DNA of 7,539 bases, from positions 1 to 7,539 of the forward strand of contig JAFXHW010000182.1 in NCBI GenBank assembly GCA_017533545.1, read 5' to 3'. Made by a program: the position numbers and the translations under genes. The stretch comes from Clostridia bacterium (GTDB lineage: Bacteria; Bacillota_A; Clostridia; Oscillospirales; CAG-272). Numbering within the stretch: position 1 is the stretch's first letter; the number at the start of each line of letters is the position of its first letter. Under the pieces are notes generated by a model, which was not told the DNA's origin, did not search any database, and saw nothing but the letters and a program-made list of their open reading frames with translations. Of the stretch, positions 1 to 6,472 are shown in pieces.

Positions 1-18
1 CTTTGCGGTATCTTTCAT
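1..18 (-). CDS. Start of an unidentified gene (partial, first six codons)
   Basis: An ATG at 16-18 is followed by an open frame reading MKDTAK to the window edge. A strong Shine-Dalgarno sequence, AAGGAG at 28-33, lies nine bases upstream, and this pairing is the main reason to call a gene. The start is 44 bases beyond the stop of the calcium ATPase gene on the same strand. No terminator-like hairpin lies between them, so read-through transcription is plausible. Six residues are too few to suggest a family. They do not resemble the usual starts of YicC, RemA or guanylate kinase, which I recall as frequent neighbours of rqcH in Firmicutes. Confidence 0.6.
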
Positions 19-62
19 TTTTAATGGCTCCTTGTATTTTTATCTAAGCTTTTATTATTCTA

Positions 63-2762
63 TCAAAAAAATTTTCCTTTGTCAACCGCCTGCGCGCGGC
101 GAGAGCGAATATATGTTCTTACCATCTTTCCAACCTCAACTACAGGTATTATCAGCGCCGCGATGCCGAGTGCAGCAAAATACTCCGAAACGCTGATAAC
201 TTCAAAGGCAAATATCTCGGCCAAAGGCGGAATGAAAACGACAGCCGTTGTAAGTACAAGTGAAACTACCATCGCACCGAAAAGGCAGATATTATGACTT
301 TTCAGCTTAAAAAGGGAAAGTGTTTCCGAGCGCATATTGTAAGAATGAAATATCTCGGCCATTGCCATTGTCAAAAAGGCCATAGTCATACCGTGGCCGC
401 TCTGCGCGATCTCCCACATACCCGATTCCATTTTGTGTCCCGCAAAATAGGAAAAAAGGGTAAGCGCCGATACGGCGATGCCCTGTGTCAGAATGGCAAA
501 TCCGGCGCCGTTTGCAAAAACCCCCTCTCCTTTTTTTCTCGGCTTTCTCTCCATTAAATGCGGTTCTTCCTTCTCCATGCCCAATGCAAGTGCGGGCAGA
601 GAATCGGTAATCAGATTTATCCACAGTATGTGGACGGGACGCAGGATCGTAAAGGAGAGCAATGTTGAAACGAAAATGGATATGACCTCCGAAAGGTTGG
701 ATGACAAGAGGAAATTGATCGATTTCTGAATATTGTCGTATATTCTTCTTCCCTCGGCAACAGCGTTTACTATGGTGGCGAAATTATCGTCGGCAAGGAT
801 CATATCGGACACGTTTTTGGTAACGTCGGTACCGTTTATTCCCATTCCTATACCGATGTCGGCGCTCTTTATCGAGGGCGCGTCATTCACCCCGTCACCC
901 GTCATGGCCGTCACACAGCCGCGCTTGCGCCAGGCGTTGACAATGCGAGTCTTGTTCTCGGGCTTGACACGGGCATAGACCGAGTATTTGTCCACAGCCT
1001 TATCAAAAGCGGCATCGTCGAGCATATCGAGCTCACTGCCGCTTATCGCCTCGTCGGGCGATTTAATAATTCCGAGCTGCATCGCGATGGCCGAGGCGGT
1101 GGCGCGGTGATCGCCCGTTATCATGATCGGCCGTATTCCCGCCGCGCGGCAGGCATTGATGGCCGACGGCACCTCGGGTCGGACAGGATCGATCATACCG
1201 ACAAGACCGAGAAAACAAAGTGAGCTTTCCGTCTTTTTCGCGTTTTTAAAGTCTCTGTCCGAGGGAGCATCTGCAAGGCTTTTAAAGGAGGCCGCCAATA
1301 CTCGAAGCCCCTTTGAGGCAAGAGTATTGTTCCCCGCGGCGAATCGCTCGCGGTCACGCGGGCCCATCGGAACAATTCTGCCCTTTTGGTAATAGTGCGT
1401 ACACCGCAGCAACACAACGTCGGGCGCGCCGGTCGTATGCTGGATATATCCGTCGGCACTCTTGTGGAAGGTTGTCATCAGCTTGCGCGACGACTCGAAC
1501 GGAATCTCACCGATGCGAGGAAATGCCTTTGAAAGCTCGTATTTGGGAATGCCCAACGAAAATGCATACTCGACTACCGCCGTCTGGGTGGGATCGCCCT
1601 CGGCCCTGCCGTCGGCAGATATTTCGGCATCGGTGCAAAGAGCTAAAGAGGTGGCAAGCAGTATCTCGTCATCCGAAAGGTGTTCGACAACGGTCATTTT
1701 GTTCTGGGTAAGAGTACCCGTCTTGTCCGAGCAGATTATCTCGGTGGATCCGAGCGTTTCAACCGCCGTCAAACGGCGGATTATCGCCTTTTGGCGAGAC
1801 ATTTTGGTAACTCCCATCGACAAAACGATGGTGACAACGGCGCAAAGCCCCTCAGGGATGGCCGCCACCGCAAGGGAAACCGACAGCATAAAGCAGTCGA
1901 GGACGGCGGCAAAAGAGAAATCGCGCTTCATTATGAGCTGGAACAAAAAGAGGAAAACGCAGATTCCGAGCACGAGGAAGGTCAGCACTTTCGATAGTGC
2001 GGACAGCTTTTGCTGTAAGGGAGTCTGTCCCTCCTCGGCGTTTGACAGCGCCGACGCGATCTTGCCCATCTCGGTGTTCATGCCCGTATCGGTAACAACG
2101 GCCTTTGCCCTGCCGTAAACTGCGTTTGACCCCATGTATATCATGTTTTTGCGATCGCCGAGCGGGATATCCCCATGAGACGAGCGCACTTTGATGACGT
2201 TCTCCTCCTTTTCGACGGGGAGCGATTCACCCGTCAAGGCCGCTTCCTCCACTTTAAGCGAGGAGCATTCGATTATCCGCGCATCGGCGGGCACGCTGTC
2301 ACCCGATTCGATGACGATGATGTCACCCACCACGAGATCCTCGCTTTTGATCTCCCTCATAACGCCGCCGCGAATGACCTTTGATTTCGGCGGCGTCATC
2401 TCGCCGAGCGCTTCGATGGCCTTTTCCGCCCTGCTCTCCTGCAAAACGCCCAATATGGCATTGAGGATAACTACCGCAAGAATAATAAAAACGTCGGCAT
2501 AGCTTTCACTGTCCGACGCATTGGTGATATTGTTAAAATAAATTGTAACACTTGATACGATGGCGGCGCCCAAAAGCACCAGCACCATCGGATCGGCGAT
2601 CTGCTCGGCAAAACGCCTGAAAAGCGACTTTTTCTTTCCCTTTTCAAGCCTGTTTTTGCCCCTTTCGATCAGTCGGGATTCGGCCTCGCTTTCACTTAAT
2701 CCTTCTCTTTTGCTTTGACATTCCTTTATAACGTCCATAGAAGTTTCAAGATAGTGTTTCAT
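63..2762 (-). CDS. Calcium-type cation-transporting P-type ATPase (P2A, SERCA/PMR1-like)
   Basis: This is a complete 899-residue P-type ATPase, the usual length for bacterial calcium pumps, predicted to use ATP to export Ca2+ across the cytoplasmic membrane. An N-terminal cation-ATPase domain (about 1-55) precedes helices M1-M2 (56-107). The actuator domain carries TGES at 177-180. M3-M4 (about 258-317) contain PEGL at 303-306. The phosphorylation site is DKTGT with catalytic D346, followed by the nucleotide-binding domain, TGD at 549-551 and the hinge TGDGVNDAP at 621-629. M5-M10 fill roughly 681-882. Residues aligning by eye with SERCA calcium ligands are E304, N689, E692, N716, T719, D720 and E803, which favours calcium over Na+ or H+. 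The start has AAGG (2767-2770) four bases upstream and matches the family N terminus. A separate transcription unit is likely, since 243 bases separate it from the glycerate kinase gene. Metal specificity is inferred; Mn2+ is possible. Confidence 0.95.
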   Translation of the reverse strand: MKHYLETSMDVIKECQSKREGLSESEAESRLIERGKNRLEKGKKKSLFRRFAEQIADPMVLVLLGAAIVSSVTIYFNNITNASDSESYADVFIILAVVILNAILGVLQESRAEKAIEALGEMTPPKSKVIRGGVMREIKSEDLVVGDIIVIESGDSVPADARIIECSSLKVEEAALTGESLPVEKEENVIKVRSSHGDIPLGDRKNMIYMGSNAVYGRAKAVVTDTGMNTEMGKIASALSNAEEGQTPLQQKLSALSKVLTFLVLGICVFLFLFQLIMKRDFSFAAVLDCFMLSVSLAVAAIPEGLCAVVTIVLSMGVTKMSRQKAIIRRLTAVETLGSTEIICSDKTGTLTQNKMTVVEHLSDDEILLATSLALCTDAEISADGRAEGDPTQTAVVEYAFSLGIPKYELSKAFPRIGEIPFESSRKLMTTFHKSADGYIQHTTGAPDVVLLRCTHYYQKGRIVPMGPRDRERFAAGNNTLASKGLRVLAASFKSLADAPSDRDFKNAKKTESSLCFLGLVGMIDPVRPEVPSAINACRAAGIRPIMITGDHRATASAIAMQLGIIKSPDEAISGSELDMLDDAAFDKAVDKYSVYARVKPENKTRIVNAWRKRGCVTAMTGDGVNDAPSIKSADIGIGMGINGTDVTKNVSDMILADDNFATIVNAVAEGRRIYDNIQKSINFLLSSNLSEVISIFVSTLLSFTILRPVHILWINLITDSLPALALGMEKEEPHLMERKPRKKGEGVFANGAGFAILTQGIAVSALTLFSYFAGHKMESGMWEIAQSGHGMTMAFLTMAMAEIFHSYNMRSETLSLFKLKSHNICLFGAMVVSLVLTTAVVFIPPLAEIFAFEVISVSEYFAALGIAALIIPVVEVGKMVRTYIRSRRAQAVDKGKFF

Positions 2763-2785
2763 TAAACCTTACCCCGTTGTGTTGG

Positions 2786-2821
2786 ATTGTATTTGTATTT
2801 TTCAAAAGCAAATTTTGTGAA
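2786..2821 (-). promoter_or_regulatory. Possible promoter of the calcium ATPase gene
   Basis: The AT-rich stretch just upstream of the ATPase start contains plausible sigma-A-like elements on the minus strand: TACAAT at 2786-2791 or TACAAA at 2792-2797 as the -10 box, and TTTGCT at 2807-2812 or TTCACA at 2816-2821 as the -35 box. Spacings are 15 bases for the TTTGCT/TACAAT pair and 18 for TTCACA/TACAAA, so neither pair is ideal. Location supports a promoter, since a new transcription unit seems to begin here, but the motif match is weak. Confidence 0.25.
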
Positions 2822-2827
2822 AAATAT

Positions 2828-2996
2828 CCCCTCTCTCCGCTCCCGTGGGGAAAACAATCTAGTGACAATAATGAGGGAGGTCAGACCCCTCCCCTACGAG
2901 TATATGTCTGCAGCAGGTAATCTCCTCTCCTTTTGCCTCGGGTCTTGCCTCTCCCTCGGGGAGAGGTGGCACGCGAACGCGTGACGGAGGGGGCCT
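2828..2996. repeat. GC-rich intergenic inverted-repeat cluster (REP/MITE-like)
   Basis: This stretch fills most of the gap between the glycerate kinase and ATPase genes and contrasts sharply with the AT-rich DNA to its left. It holds four inverted repeats: CCCC/GGGG at 2828-2831 and 2847-2850; GGGAGG/CCTCCC at 2875-2880 and 2888-2893; an 8-base stem CCTCTCCC/GGGAGAGG at 2948-2955 and 2959-2966; and CACGCG/CGCGTG at 2970-2975 and 2978-2983, running into GACGGAGGGGG. The last two, with the GGTGGCACGCG and GTGACGGAGGGG wording, resemble short dispersed elements I recall from gut clostridial genomes. No protein is plausible here. No T tract follows the stems, so they are poor intrinsic terminators. 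Whether this is one element or several cannot be decided from one copy. Confidence 0.6.
2948..2983. repeat. Tandem hairpins, conserved-looking core of the intergenic repeat
   Basis: Two adjacent perfect inverted repeats sit four bases apart. The first pairs CCTCTCCC with GGGAGAGG around a three-base loop. The second pairs CACGC with GCGTG around GAAC, or six bases each side with a two-base centre. In RNA from either strand both would fold strongly. This double-stem layout is typical of dispersed palindromic elements and could stabilise the 3' end of the glycerate kinase message, but that role is inference. Confidence 0.6.
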
Positions 2997-3005
2997 CATA
3001 AACAA

Positions 3006-4133
3006 TTATCGCCCTTTTTGCCCTGCGAGACACACTCTGATTATATTCTCTGCCGTGCGGTAGAGCTTCTCTTCGCTATCGACGATAGCTTCTTCAAAGC
3101 ACTTTGGCTCGTTTTGTATCGAAAAGATCGCACAAAGGCCGTCGCAAAGAGGAGCATCGAGCGAATATCCTCCGACGATGGCGATGCACGGAATGTCCGC
3201 TTTGTGCGCGCGTTGCGCGATCTGCGACACGACCTTTCCGCGCGCGCTCTGACTGTCGTAATAGCCCTCGCCCGTGATAATGAGATCGGCGCCGGCGATC
3301 TTTTCGTCAAATCCGATTATCTCGGCGATTGCGTCAAAGCCGCTTTTCAGACGGCCCCCGAAGAAGGCAACGATCCCGCCGCCCATACCTCCTGCCGCAC
3401 CCGATCCGCTGAGTGTGCCAATATCGATATTGTGTTCGGAAAGCAAAAGATCGGCAACGTTTTTTGCACCCTCTTCAAGGCGGACGATCATATCGTCGTC
3501 GGCGCCCTTCTGACGCGCATAAACGTATGCGGCTCCGTTTTCGCCCAAAAGCGGATTATCAACGTCGCAAAGCGCCGTAATACGGCATTCGCTTAACCGT
3601 TTGTCCACTCCACTCATATCTATATGCGAAATGTCACCCAAACTTGCTCCCGTCGGGACAAATTCTCCATTTCTGCCGAAAAATCTTACTCCGAGCGCAG
3701 CCGCCATGCCGCAGCCGAGATCGTTTGTCGAGCTGCCGCCGAGGGTAATATAAATATCGCGCGCGCCATCATCGAGCGCGGTGAGAATGAGCTGTCCCAC
3801 TCCGTAGGTGGTCGTTTTTTCGGGATTTTTCAGCTTTGTCAGCGCGTATCCGTTGGCATTCGCGCTCTCGATAAAGGCTATCTTTCCGGTCCTACCGTAT
3901 CTGGCGTCGATCATCTCTCCGTCGGGATTCTTCACCCGCGCCATTTTTACTTGGCATCCGATCGCCTCAAGCGCGCCCTCGCCGCCGTCCGATATCGCAA
4001 TCTCGGCGATCTCGACATCTCCCCTTGCATACTCCTCTTTGAGCGCACATTTGGCGGCATCTGCAACTATCTCGCCGATGCGGACGGACGGTACTGTTCC
4101 CTTGTACGAATCACTTGCAATTATAATTTTCAT
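3006..4133 (-). CDS. Glycerate kinase (GlxK/GarK family)
   Basis: This 375-residue protein fits the bacterial glycerate kinase family 1 (GlxK/GarK type), which phosphorylates D-glycerate with ATP to phosphoglycerate, usually the 2-phospho form, feeding lower glycolysis. The N terminus MKIIIASDSYKG matches the family's MKIVIAPDSFKG. Further hallmarks are SDGGEG (48-53), TTYGVGQLI (108-116), LGGSSTND (131-138), CDVDNP (189-194), GSGAAGGMGGG (243-253) and ITGEGYYDSQS (286-296). The last usually has Arg or another residue where this protein has Y291. The ATG at 4131-4133 is chosen because GAGAGG lies six bases upstream and alignment begins there; a TTG at 4239-4241 would overlap the upstream gene by over 100 bases. 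It starts two bases after the 2H gene's stop, so translation is probably coupled. No glycerate-producing or transport gene is visible nearby, so the glycerate source is unknown. Confidence 0.94.
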   Translation of the reverse strand: MKIIIASDSYKGTVPSVRIGEIVADAAKCALKEEYARGDVEIAEIAISDGGEGALEAIGCQVKMARVKNPDGEMIDARYGRTGKIAFIESANANGYALTKLKNPEKTTTYGVGQLILTALDDGARDIYITLGGSSTNDLGCGMAAALGVRFFGRNGEFVPTGASLGDISHIDMSGVDKRLSECRITALCDVDNPLLGENGAAYVYARQKGADDDMIVRLEEGAKNVADLLLSEHNIDIGTLSGSGAAGGMGGGIVAFFGGRLKSGFDAIAEIIGFDEKIAGADLIITGEGYYDSQSARGKVVSQIAQRAHKADIPCIAIVGGYSLDAPLCDGLCAIFSIQNEPKCFEEAIVDSEEKLYRTAENIIRVCLAGQKGR

Positions 4134-4135
4134 AT

Positions 4136-4672
4136 TTAACCTCTCATTGTCACTTTTGTCACTTTGAAGCTGCCCAGCTTGCCGGTATCCGACTGTCCGA
4201 TGACAAATCTGCTTGCTATAACCCTCTCGGGTATGCCGCAAAGCCGTACCGCATCGTATCCCTTTGCCACCTTTTCGCGATCACCGTCCATAAAAAGAGT
4301 GGTATGGAACTTGTAATCTGTGTCGTATTCGTGGAGAGGCACGCCGTATTTTTCGAGCAGCATGCTGTTCAGCTCATCGTGAAGCGAGTCGAGCGCGGCA
4401 TTTCTTTTCATCATAATCCAGCAGATGTTCTCGCAAAGCTCGATGCAGCTTACTTCAATATCAAAGGCGGGGATCTTTTCGTATATCGCTTCAATATCGC
4501 GCATGACATCCGATACCTTTTTTTCATTTATATTAAAAGATATCTTCAGCGACACATGCAGCGGCAGAGTGAAGTTCGAATTTTCAAACCCGATCTCCTT
4601 TTCTGCGATCATTGTCTTTTGTTTTATTTCAGACAACTGATCGTCGATGTCAATTCCGACCCAGATATACAT
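4136..4672 (-). CDS. 2H phosphoesterase, 2'-5' RNA ligase family
   Basis: This 178-residue protein has the two histidine motifs defining 2H phosphoesterases: HVSL at 39-42 and HTTL at 123-126 (from the ATG). Each His, with its Ser/Thr two residues on, forms half of the active site, which in this superfamily hydrolyses or forms 2',5' or 2',3'-cyclic phosphate bonds in RNA or small nucleotides. Length and 84-residue motif spacing match 2'-5' RNA ligase/CPDase-like members such as LigT and B. subtilis YjcG. It is presumably cytoplasmic, with no signal peptide or membrane segment. The ATG at 4670-4672 is preferred over the in-frame TTG at 4682-4684 because GGAG at 4679-4682 would then sit six bases upstream rather than inside the coding region. 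It begins 13 bases after the rqcH stop and ends two bases before the glycerate kinase start. The substrate cannot be read from sequence. Confidence 0.88.
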   Translation of the reverse strand: MYIWVGIDIDDQLSEIKQKTMIAEKEIGFENSNFTLPLHVSLKISFNINEKKVSDVMRDIEAIYEKIPAFDIEVSCIELCENICWIMMKRNAALDSLHDELNSMLLEKYGVPLHEYDTDYKFHTTLFMDGDREKVAKGYDAVRLCGIPERVIASRFVIGQSDTGKLGSFKVTKVTMRG

Positions 4673-4678
4673 TTCTTT

Positions 4679-4682
4679 CTCC
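4679..4682 (-). promoter_or_regulatory. Ribosome binding site that fixes the 2H phosphoesterase start
   Basis: GGAG on the minus strand lies six bases before the ATG at 4670-4672. It overlaps an in-frame TTG codon (4682-4684) that would otherwise add four residues. Ideal spacing to the ATG, and none to the TTG, makes the ATG the likely start. Confidence 0.7.
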
Positions 4683-4685
4683 AAA

Positions 4686-6428
4686 TCAATTCTTTTTTAG
4701 TCCCAAAATGACCCTTTCATCGGGCGTTACATAGGCAGTCCAGTTGGTACTGTATGTCACAAAGCCGGGCTTTGATCCCGAGGGCTTGCGAAGATTTTTC
4801 GCTATCAGATAGTCAACTCCCACGTTCACACTTCCCTTCAGCGACGAATAATATGCCGCACACTCGGCCGCACGGGTGATGTCGATATCGGGAATGTCAT
4901 CAAGGGAGACTCCGTCGGTAACAAGCAGACAGTGGGAGCCGGGCGCGCCCTTGACATGGAACCAGATGTCCCACTTTTCGGCCAGCTTCGTTGTGATGTA
5001 GTCGTTTTGGCTGTTGTTTTTGCCAATGAGCAGCCTAAAACCGTTGTCGGTATAAAGAGTCATCGGCTTTACGGCCTTCTTTTTGTCGTTTATAGAGCGG
5101 GTGTAGTCTTTCATGCGCGATGCATATCCCGACTCGTAAAGCTCACGGCGGATCTCGTTGAGATCAGATTCGTTTTCGGCGCGTGCGGCGGCATCGAATA
5201 CGGTATAGATGTATTCGAGCTCGCTCTGGGCGATCGCCATCTGATGCGCGATCTCCTTTTCGGCCGCCTTCATTTTGGCATATTTTTTGTAGTATTTCTG
5301 TGCGTTCTGCGCCGGAGTAAGTCGGGAATCGAGCGCGATATCCACGCTTTCAAGGGACTCGCTGTAATAATTTTCGAGCGACACGCTCTCCATGCCCCGC
5401 TTCAAGCGGTAGATGTTGGCGGTAATCAGATCGCCGTACAGCTTTTGCGTTTCCTTGGTCGCACATTCGGCAAGATCGCTCTTTTGCAGCTCAAGCTTTT
5501 TCAAAAGACGGCTTTCGATGTTGGTAAGCAGACGCAAAATATCGTTTCCGCGCTGCTTTATCCGCTCCGCCTTCTCCTTTTCGCCGAAATACGAGTCTAT
5601 AAGCTCTCCAAAGCTCCCTTTTTTCTCGTTCATTGCCATCTCACCGTAGTGGGTAATTGGCATGAACGAGTATTCGAGGGGGGAGGAATCGTCGGCACGG
5701 CGAAGCATGATCGGTTCGAAATCGCCTTCGGTCAGCCGTCTTTTCAGCTCGAAAAATTCGCGCTTTATACCACCGGCACCGCCGCTTTTGTAGGCAAGCT
5801 CGCGCGCAGTCACCGTCGCGATTCCCGAAAAGGCGGTCGTAATGAATTTTTCTATCGGAAGAGCGCTGTGTTTTTCAAAAAGAGCGTCAAAGCTATCCTC
5901 GTCAACATCAAGAGGGGACATTTTGTCCTGCTTCGGGGGAAGCTCGTAGGTCATGCCGGGAAGCACCTGACGCTTCTGGCTGGTGGTGAAATCGACAATC
6001 TTTATCGCGCTGACGATCTTTTTGTCGCCGTTGCAGAAGATAAGGTTGCTGTATTTGCCCATGATCTCGGCGATGAGATACTTTTTTGATTCGTATCCGA
6101 GCTCGTCGTTCGATTCAAATTCAAGCTCGATAGCACGCTCAAAGCCGAGCTGTTTTATTGCAGTGATGCGTCCGCCCACAAGATGCTTGCGAAGCAGCAT
6201 GCAAAACATGGGGGGCGATGCGGGATTCTCCTTCAAAATGCCCGTCAGATTGATTCGCGGGCAGGATGCCCCCGCCGATATCGACAATCGGTGCGTGTCC
6301 CGTCCGACGTGGAGAGTCAAAACGATCTCGTCCTTTTCGGGCTGCTGCACCTTCTCAACTCGCGCACCCAATATTTTATTGTTCAGCTCAGCGGCAATCG
6401 CCGCCATAAAACAAGCATCAAATGCCAT
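4686..6428 (-). CDS. rqcH: RqcH, ribosome quality control (NFACT family)
   Basis: This 580-residue protein is the bacterial homologue of Rqc2/NEMF. In B. subtilis, RqcH binds obstructed 50S subunits holding peptidyl-tRNA and recruits tRNA-Ala to add C-terminal alanine tails that mark the chain for proteolysis. NFACT-N covers about 1-190, beginning MAFDACF like the B. subtilis protein and containing PPMFCMLLRKH (72-82). A helix-hairpin-helix part follows near 195-215 (SGIATVTAREL). Two long charged arms, about 283-340 and 378-436, form the coiled coil. NFACT-R spans about 456-565, with WDIWFHVKGAPGSH at 486-499. The tRNA-contacting Asp-Arg pair (D97-R98 in B. subtilis) appears as E97-R98. Older labels call such proteins fibronectin-binding, but there is no signal peptide or anchor. 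The ATG has AGAGG four bases upstream, and no other in-frame start lies between it and the GNAT gene. A small hairpin precedes it. Confidence 0.95.
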   Translation of the reverse strand: MAFDACFMAAIAAELNNKILGARVEKVQQPEKDEIVLTLHVGRDTHRLSISAGASCPRINLTGILKENPASPPMFCMLLRKHLVGGRITAIKQLGFERAIELEFESNDELGYESKKYLIAEIMGKYSNLIFCNGDKKIVSAIKIVDFTTSQKRQVLPGMTYELPPKQDKMSPLDVDEDSFDALFEKHSALPIEKFITTAFSGIATVTARELAYKSGGAGGIKREFFELKRRLTEGDFEPIMLRRADDSSPLEYSFMPITHYGEMAMNEKKGSFGELIDSYFGEKEKAERIKQRGNDILRLLTNIESRLLKKLELQKSDLAECATKETQKLYGDLITANIYRLKRGMESVSLENYYSESLESVDIALDSRLTPAQNAQKYYKKYAKMKAAEKEIAHQMAIAQSELEYIYTVFDAAARAENESDLNEIRRELYESGYASRMKDYTRSINDKKKAVKPMTLYTDNGFRLLIGKNNSQNDYITTKLAEKWDIWFHVKGAPGSHCLLVTDGVSLDDIPDIDITRAAECAAYYSSLKGSVNVGVDYLIAKNLRKPSGSKPGFVTYSTNWTAYVTPDERVILGLKKN

Positions 6429-6436
6429 TTTACCTC

Positions 6437-6450
6437 TGCGCCGAGGCGCA
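6437..6450 (-). promoter_or_regulatory. Perfect hairpin in the rqcH leader
   Basis: A 14-base perfect inverted repeat with arms at 6437-6442 and 6445-6450 sits between the GNAT stop and the rqcH start. In the message it folds as TGCGC paired with GCGCA around a CTCG loop. It is flanked by two Shine-Dalgarno-like sequences: AGGAG directly upstream (6451-6455), and AGAGG (6433-6437) directly downstream, whose first base lies in the stem. Folding could bring AGGAG close to the start or partly mask AGAGG, affecting RqcH translation. The structure is seen in the sequence; the role is inferred. Confidence 0.4.
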
Positions 6451-6472
6451 CTCCTTTTTATTTTATGTCTGT

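Noticed and set aside
1462..2118. Plus-strand open frame (218 codons) opposite the ATPase gene
   Set aside because: It is antisense to the catalytic core of the P-type ATPase, and the Ser/Thr/Ala-rich translation shows no domain.
2948..2983. Rho-independent terminator for the glycerate kinase operon
   Set aside because: The hairpins are strong, but no run of T follows them on the minus strand. Termination here is possible but not supported by the usual signature.
2787..2984. Plus-strand 65-codon open frame in the intergenic gap
   Set aside because: It lies almost entirely in the inverted-repeat cluster, has no ribosome binding site, and its translation is explained by the repeats.
4134..4241. 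N-terminal extension of glycerate kinase from a TTG at 4239-4241
   Set aside because: The extra 36 residues are out-of-frame reading of the 2H gene. The ATG at 4131-4133 has a good ribosome binding site and matches the family start.
4673..4684. TTG start for the 2H phosphoesterase
   Set aside because: It would place the GGAG ribosome binding site inside the gene; the ATG 12 bases on has ideal spacing.
4932..6089. Long plus-strand open frame (385 codons) opposite rqcH
   Set aside because: It is wholly antisense to a clearly recognised rqcH, its translation resembles no family I know, and it has no convincing ribosome binding site. Codon bias of the real gene keeps the opposite frame open.
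4686..6428. Fibronectin-binding surface adhesin
   Set aside because: This is the historic label for the family. The protein lacks a signal peptide and cell-wall anchor and has the complete RqcH domain order, so a ribosome-associated role is preferred.
6437..6465. Intrinsic terminator on the plus strand (hairpin then T-rich stretch)
   Set aside because: No plus-strand gene exists for it to terminate. The stem is only 5-6 bases and the T tract is interrupted and offset, so a role in the rqcH leader is more likely.
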